Source of the DNA: Gemmatimonadota bacterium
GTDB taxonomy: Bacteria > Gemmatimonadota > Gemmatimonadetes > Gemmatimonadales > Gemmatimonadaceae
Assembly: GCA_947457715.1 (NCBI GenBank)
Contig: CANGXK010000108.1
Span: 1-8,029 of the forward strand
Direction of reading: 5' to 3'
Length of the DNA stretch: 8,029 nt
The notes below the pieces were generated by a model. It saw nothing but the letters and a program-made list of their open reading frames with translations, was not told the origin of the DNA and did no database searches. The position numbers and the translations under genes were made by a program. Numbering within the stretch: position 1 is the stretch's first letter; every line of letters begins with the position of its first letter. Positions 5,307 through 8,029 of this stretch are shown piece by piece.

Positions 5307-5512
5307 GCGACCAGTCGAATCAGGCGCTGCCGGCGACGGCGTTCCCGGCGACGTCGCCGTGTCTCAAGATTTGCCTGCTCGACGTGGGCCAGGAATGCCG
5401 TGGCTGTCGTCGTACGCTCGCGGAAATCGGCCGCTGGTCGCGGATGACGCTCGATGAGCGCCGCGCGGTGAATCAGCGCCTCGGCTTTCGCGGGCACGAC
5501 GAGCAGCGATAG
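5303..5512 (+). CDS. Small DUF1289-type four-cysteine protein
   Basis: A 69-residue protein of the DUF1289 kind. The core reads SPCLKICLLDVGQECRGC (18-35) followed by RTLAEIGRWSRMTLDERRAV. Cys20, Cys24, Cys32 and Cys35 form a CX3C-X7-CX2C set that could bind zinc or an iron-sulfur cluster. The family is widespread in Proteobacteria and other phyla and its role is not established. The first 17 residues are unconserved and rich in Ala and Pro. The ATG overlaps the stop of the FKBP gene (ATGA, 5303-5306), so it is very likely translated from the same mRNA. There is no signal peptide, so it would stay in the cytoplasm, unlike its lipoprotein neighbour. Confidence 0.85.
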   Translation: MSDQSNQALPATAFPATSPCLKICLLDVGQECRGCRRTLAEIGRWSRMTLDERRAVNQRLGFRGHDEQR

Positions 5513-5694
5513 GTCGCGCGGTAGGGCTTCGCTGACGGCTTGATGACCGCGGCGATCGCGGTGGCGGCCACCTGTTCGTCCTGCGCGCTGGTGGTGGGTG
5601 GTGAGAGGGTATACGGGAAGAATCAGGCCAACATGAAGCCGGGAGTACCCCGTTGCGCCAGCATGGGGTGATTGACTGGGATCTGTAACCGCCG
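5513..5694. other. Gene-free spacer after the DUF1289 gene
   Basis: I see no credible gene on either strand. It holds one small hairpin, ACCGCG-GCGAT-CGCGGT at 5546-5562, which may weaken or end transcription of the FKBP-DUF1289 operon but lacks a T tract. The rest is unremarkable GC-rich sequence. With the repeat element that follows, the gene-free region extends to 5894. Confidence 0.5.
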
Positions 5695-5863
5695 TGACGC
5701 GAATGGCGCGGAGTTCGCGAAGGGCGCGAAGAACAGCAAAAAGCGCGTTGTTTGTTGTACAGAAATGAAAATGCCCCACCATCGAGGCGATCCGACGGTG
5801 GGGCATTCATTTAACTCTCTGCAGTTCTTCGCGATCTTCGCGAACTCCGCGTCCTTCGCGTCA
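5695..5863. repeat. 169-bp inverted-repeat element with 9-bp internal periodicity
   Basis: Two 44-bp arms, 5695-5738 and 5820-5863, are reverse complements at 39 of 44 positions. Each arm is built from 9-bp units of the form GNNCTTCGC (seen on the plus strand of the right arm as GTTCTTCGC, GATCTTCGC, GAACTCCGC and GTCCTTCGC). The arms enclose about 81 bp that include a strong hairpin (5770-5807). There is no coding capacity beyond a 69-residue repetitive frame, and no transposase. The structure resembles a mobile non-autonomous palindromic element (a REP/BIME or MITE-like unit), but no target-site duplication is obvious to me. Confidence 0.7.
5770..5807. terminator. Strong hairpin, likely bidirectional terminator, inside the repeat element
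   Basis: The arms 5770-5784 (beginning AATGCCCCACC) and 5793-5807 (ending GGTGGGGCATT) pair over 15 bp with one mismatch around an 8-nt loop. Read on the minus strand, the stem is followed by TTTCATTTCTGT, a T-rich tail; on the plus strand ATTCATTTAA follows. It lies between the convergent DUF1289 and acidic-protein genes, so it could end both transcripts. Confidence 0.65.
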
Positions 5864-5894
5864 ATGCAGTTAGCGATCTAGCCCAAAGCACACC

Positions 5895-6635
5895 CTACAG
5901 CGATCCCAGCAAGTCGTCGATCGCTTTCCGATCTGCGTCTTGCAGCGGCTCCGCGCCGTGGATGATGCGCGTGAGAATGTCGACGGCTTCCTCGGCCAGG
6001 TTGTCCGGAAACTTGCGATCCTTGGCGAAGCGCACGATGTGGCCGAGGAGGATCGTCTCGAACGGGGACTCGTCGTCATCGTCCTCGTCGTCATCGTCCG
6101 CATCGTCGTCCATGTCTTCCGCGTCGCGCATGGCCTCGTAGCTCGGCACACTCGCCTTCCACGGTTCCGACGCATGCGCGTCGGCCTCAAGCGAAGCGCG
6201 CGGGACCAGCGCGAACAAGCGGCACTGCAGACCCGGCGCCTCTTCGAAGGCGAACAGGCCGAGGGCCACCGGCTCTTCGAAGAGCTTCAGATCGATGAGC
6301 CGCTCGATGGCTTCCGGCGGCATCGCGCTGCGGGCGACCATGCGACCGTCGATGTAGGCGGCCAGCGCCGACGATTCAGGGGCACGCGGATCGTCGAGGC
6401 GTGACACGACCAGCGCGATGGGCTCGCGCGTGGTGACGAACACCGCCGGACGCTCCTCACCGCCACCCTCGCCGGTGCCGACGCTGTCGGTGACGCCGTA
6501 TTCCCCGTCGTCCTCGTCGTCGTCCCCGTCGTTCTCGTCGTGCTCGTCGTTCTCGTCGGCGTGCTCAGCCCCGTCGTCGTCGGGCGTCTCGTCGGGCGTG
6601 TCGTCGTCGGGCGCTGTGAATTCGTCAGCCGGCAT
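5895..6635 (-). CDS. Highly acidic protein of unknown function
   Basis: A 246-residue protein I do not recognise. It has two Asp/Glu-rich low-complexity blocks: about residues 9-45 (runs such as DDDGAEHADENDEHDEN) and 171-189 (MDDDADDDDEDDDDES). Between them, 63-160 looks folded, with alternating hydrophobic strands (AVFVTTREPIALVVSRLDD, ALAAYIDGRMVARSAM) and a helix (PPEAIERLIDLKLFEE). The C-terminal 55 residues (PFETILLGHIVRFAKDRKF and onward) look like a helical domain, with AEEAVDILTRIIHG. There is no signal peptide or membrane segment, so it is probably cytoplasmic. The acidic blocks come from GAC/GAT repeats that are prone to length change. Possible roles for such a protein include binding basic proteins or metal ions, but nothing here proves either. 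It sits alone between convergent and tandem neighbours. Confidence 0.7.
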   Translation of the reverse strand: MPADEFTAPDDDTPDETPDDDGAEHADENDEHDENDGDDDEDDGEYGVTDSVGTGEGGGEERPAVFVTTREPIALVVSRLDDPRAPESSALAAYIDGRMVARSAMPPEAIERLIDLKLFEEPVALGLFAFEEAPGLQCRLFALVPRASLEADAHASEPWKASVPSYEAMRDAEDMDDDADDDDEDDDDESPFETILLGHIVRFAKDRKFPDNLAEEAVDILTRIIHGAEPLQDADRKAIDDLLGSL

Positions 6636-6731
6636 GGCTCATTTACGCGGTTCGTGAATCCTGCATCGGGGAGAACCCCCGGGCAGGGCAGGTTAGGCAC
6701 CAGACCGCCGCACCGGAAGGGCGCGTGAACA

Positions 6732-6744
6732 CCACCCTAGGTGG
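6732..6744. terminator. Short inverted repeat spanning the exporter stop codon
   Basis: CCACC-CTA-GGTGG forms a 5-bp stem with a 3-nt loop, and the loop is the stop codon of the minus-strand exporter gene. No T tract follows. It may be chance. The rest of the 101-bp gap (6636-6736) holds no clear promoter for the acidic-protein gene. Confidence 0.2.
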
Positions 6745-8029
6745 CGGCCGCCACTTCGCTCACATCGATCTTCTCGAAGACGCCGCCCAGCCAGATCAGG
6801 ATGGGCCACAGTTCGGCCACCACGACGGCACCGGCCAGCACGGTGGCGGCGAGCACCGACCAGCCGCCCCAGTCGTTCGTGATCCAGAGGATCAGCGCGC
6901 CCAGCCCGACCGGGAAGACGAGGGCGATCGCGGCCACGAGCGTGGTGGCGCCGGTGGTCAGCAGGTTCTGTCCCATCGTTTCGAAACCACGGGCCTCGGT
7001 GCCGAGTCGCACCCAGGCGGGGAAAAGCAGCGCGGTGCCGTTCTGGATGGTGAACATGAGCGCATTGAACACCGGCACGCCCACCGCCACCGACACGAAG
7101 ATCGGAATCGTGGCGCCGCTTTCGGCCAGCAACGCCGGTTCCTGGAGGAACATCACGAGCGGCACCACCATCAGCGACCACACCGTCACCGAGTGCAGCG
7201 CGGTGACCGCTGCGATCTCGGCGCCCACGATGCGCCATCCGGGTAACGGCATGGTTTTCAGCATCGCCAGACGCGGCAAGTCGAGGCGCAGGTCGAAGCG
7301 CATCCAGAGCGGACCGATGAACAGCAGCATCGCCCCCCAGCCGAAGGTGACGCCCATGAAGACATCGCCGGCGCGATCGGAAGCCGAATGCGTGATGGCG
7401 GCGAGGGCGGCGAGGCTGATCGTGAAGGTGAGCAGTTGCGTGCGCCAGGCCCCGCCACGCATGGCGGCGACCACGTTCTTCCAGGCGATCGCCATTTCCG
7501 GACGACCGGTAAGGGCAAGCGCCGGCACCTTGGCCAGCTTGCCCTTTCGCGAGCGCGAATTCCCCATCTGCGACGTGCGGAAGCGCTGCAGCCGGTCGGC
7601 GCGATGCTGCGTGGCTTCAAGTGCCGCCTCTTCGAAGGCGCGATCGAGTCGCACGACCCAGGCGTAGTTGAGCAGCAGGATGGCGGCGGCCCACGGCATC
7701 GTGGTGGACCACATGGCGCTGCCTGACAGGAATACCGGCTCGAGGACGGCGCGCACGGGGAACAACGCGGTGCTGGGAACCGGTTGCCGCAGGGCCTCGG
7801 TGAGCGCCAGCAGCGTGCTCTTCACGCCCGACAGGCTGGCCAGACGCAGCTCGGGCCAGGCGGTGATCACGCCGTAGGCCACCGCGGCGAGCACGGCGCC
7901 GAACACGAGGGCCGGCAGAATGAACCGGCGTCGTGCCTTGCCGACGTGCTCCTTGGCGTTGGCGTGCACGATCGACGCGCCCAGTCGATGCAGTGCGAGC
8001 ACCGAGAACAGCATCCACAGCGACAGACC
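6737..8029 (-). CDS. Putative ABC exporter membrane protein, N-terminus beyond the window
   Basis: At least 430 residues, with the frame open to the right edge. The first in-window codons (reading GLSLW and then MLFSVLALHR) look like the end of a membrane helix, so the ATG at 8014 is probably internal. I count about eight or nine membrane segments, including RRFILPALVFGAVLAAVAYG, PWAAAILLLNYAWVV, MGVTFGWGAMLLFIGPLW, TVWSLMVVPLVMFL and VLAATVLAGAVVVAELWPIL. A cytoplasmic stretch after the third helix holds DRAFEEAALEATQHRADRLQ, a basic segment, and GRPEMAIAWKNVVAAMR. The FEEAA...EA and AI-WKN motifs are what I associate with the Pfam 'putative ABC exporter' permease family; this is from memory. 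Such a protein would need an ATPase subunit, probably encoded upstream, outside the window. Substrate unknown. Confidence 0.7.
   Translation of the reverse strand, partial: GLSLWMLFSVLALHRLGASIVHANAKEHVGKARRRFILPALVFGAVLAAVAYGVITAWPELRLASLSGVKSTLLALTEALRQPVPSTALFPVRAVLEPVFLSGSAMWSTTMPWAAAILLLNYAWVVRLDRAFEEAALEATQHRADRLQRFRTSQMGNSRSRKGKLAKVPALALTGRPEMAIAWKNVVAAMRGGAWRTQLLTFTISLAALAAITHSASDRAGDVFMGVTFGWGAMLLFIGPLWMRFDLRLDLPRLAMLKTMPLPGWRIVGAEIAAVTALHSVTVWSLMVVPLVMFLQEPALLAESGATIPIFVSVAVGVPVFNALMFTIQNGTALLFPAWVRLGTEARGFETMGQNLLTTGATTLVAAIALVFPVGLGALILWITNDWGGWSVLAATVLAGAVVVAELWPILIWLGGVFEKIDVSEVAAAT

Noticed and set aside
4502..5512. One 336-residue plus-strand gene
   Set aside because: It strings together the vapC relic, low-complexity sequence, an out-of-frame pass through the FKBP gene and the true DUF1289 frame. 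Only the last part (5303-5512) is a gene.
5084..5806. Minus-strand open frame of 240 residues opposite the FKBP and DUF1289 genes
   Set aside because: Its composition is a shadow of the FKBP and DUF1289 genes and the repeat element; no domain is visible.
5695..5863. A CRISPR array
   Set aside because: The repeats are 9-bp units without spacers, arranged as two inverted arms around a hairpin.
5672..5881. A 69-residue plus-strand small protein
   Set aside because: It lies wholly inside the inverted-repeat element, and its three-residue periodicity comes from the 9-bp DNA units.

Overview
The window is GC-rich bacterial chromosome. The third-position GC bias, the gene types and the GCGAA-rich intergenic palindrome suggest a soil or freshwater bacterium, and Gemmatimonadota is my best guess. 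That guess is inference, because no marker gene is present. There are no rRNA, tRNA, CRISPR or transposase genes.

Left part (1-4682) is a cluster of toxin-antitoxin (TA) loci in different states of repair. In order: hipB with a hipA that has lost its central ATP-binding region and is frameshifted; a higA-type antitoxin without a higB toxin; an intact vapB-vapC pair (ribbon-helix-helix antitoxin, PIN toxin); a compact secreted S9-type serine peptidase on the minus strand; an intact phd-vapC pair on the minus strand; and, just upstream of phd and pointing away from it, a decayed copy of the first vapC. Both intact pairs have ATGA-type antitoxin/toxin overlaps and inverted-repeat operators lying inside their promoters.

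Middle part (4683-5894) holds a lipoprotein FKBP-type prolyl isomerase, overlapped by a small four-cysteine DUF1289-type protein. A roughly 380-bp gene-free stretch follows, containing a 169-bp inverted-repeat element with a strong central hairpin.

Right part (5895-8029, minus strand) holds a very acidic protein of unknown function and the C-terminal 430 residues of a multi-spanning membrane protein that resembles putative ABC exporter subunits. The latter runs off the right edge.

The strongest regulatory pattern is that four genes (higA, vapB, phd and the FKBP gene) lack a Shine-Dalgarno sequence and carry a TAGNNT hexamer ending 5-6 nt before the ATG. For vapB and phd this sits exactly 17 nt from a TTG-type -35 box. 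This points to leaderless transcripts, with repression of the TA operons by antitoxin bound across the promoter. The peptidase gene instead has a TACAAT -10 box, a short leader and a Shine-Dalgarno sequence.
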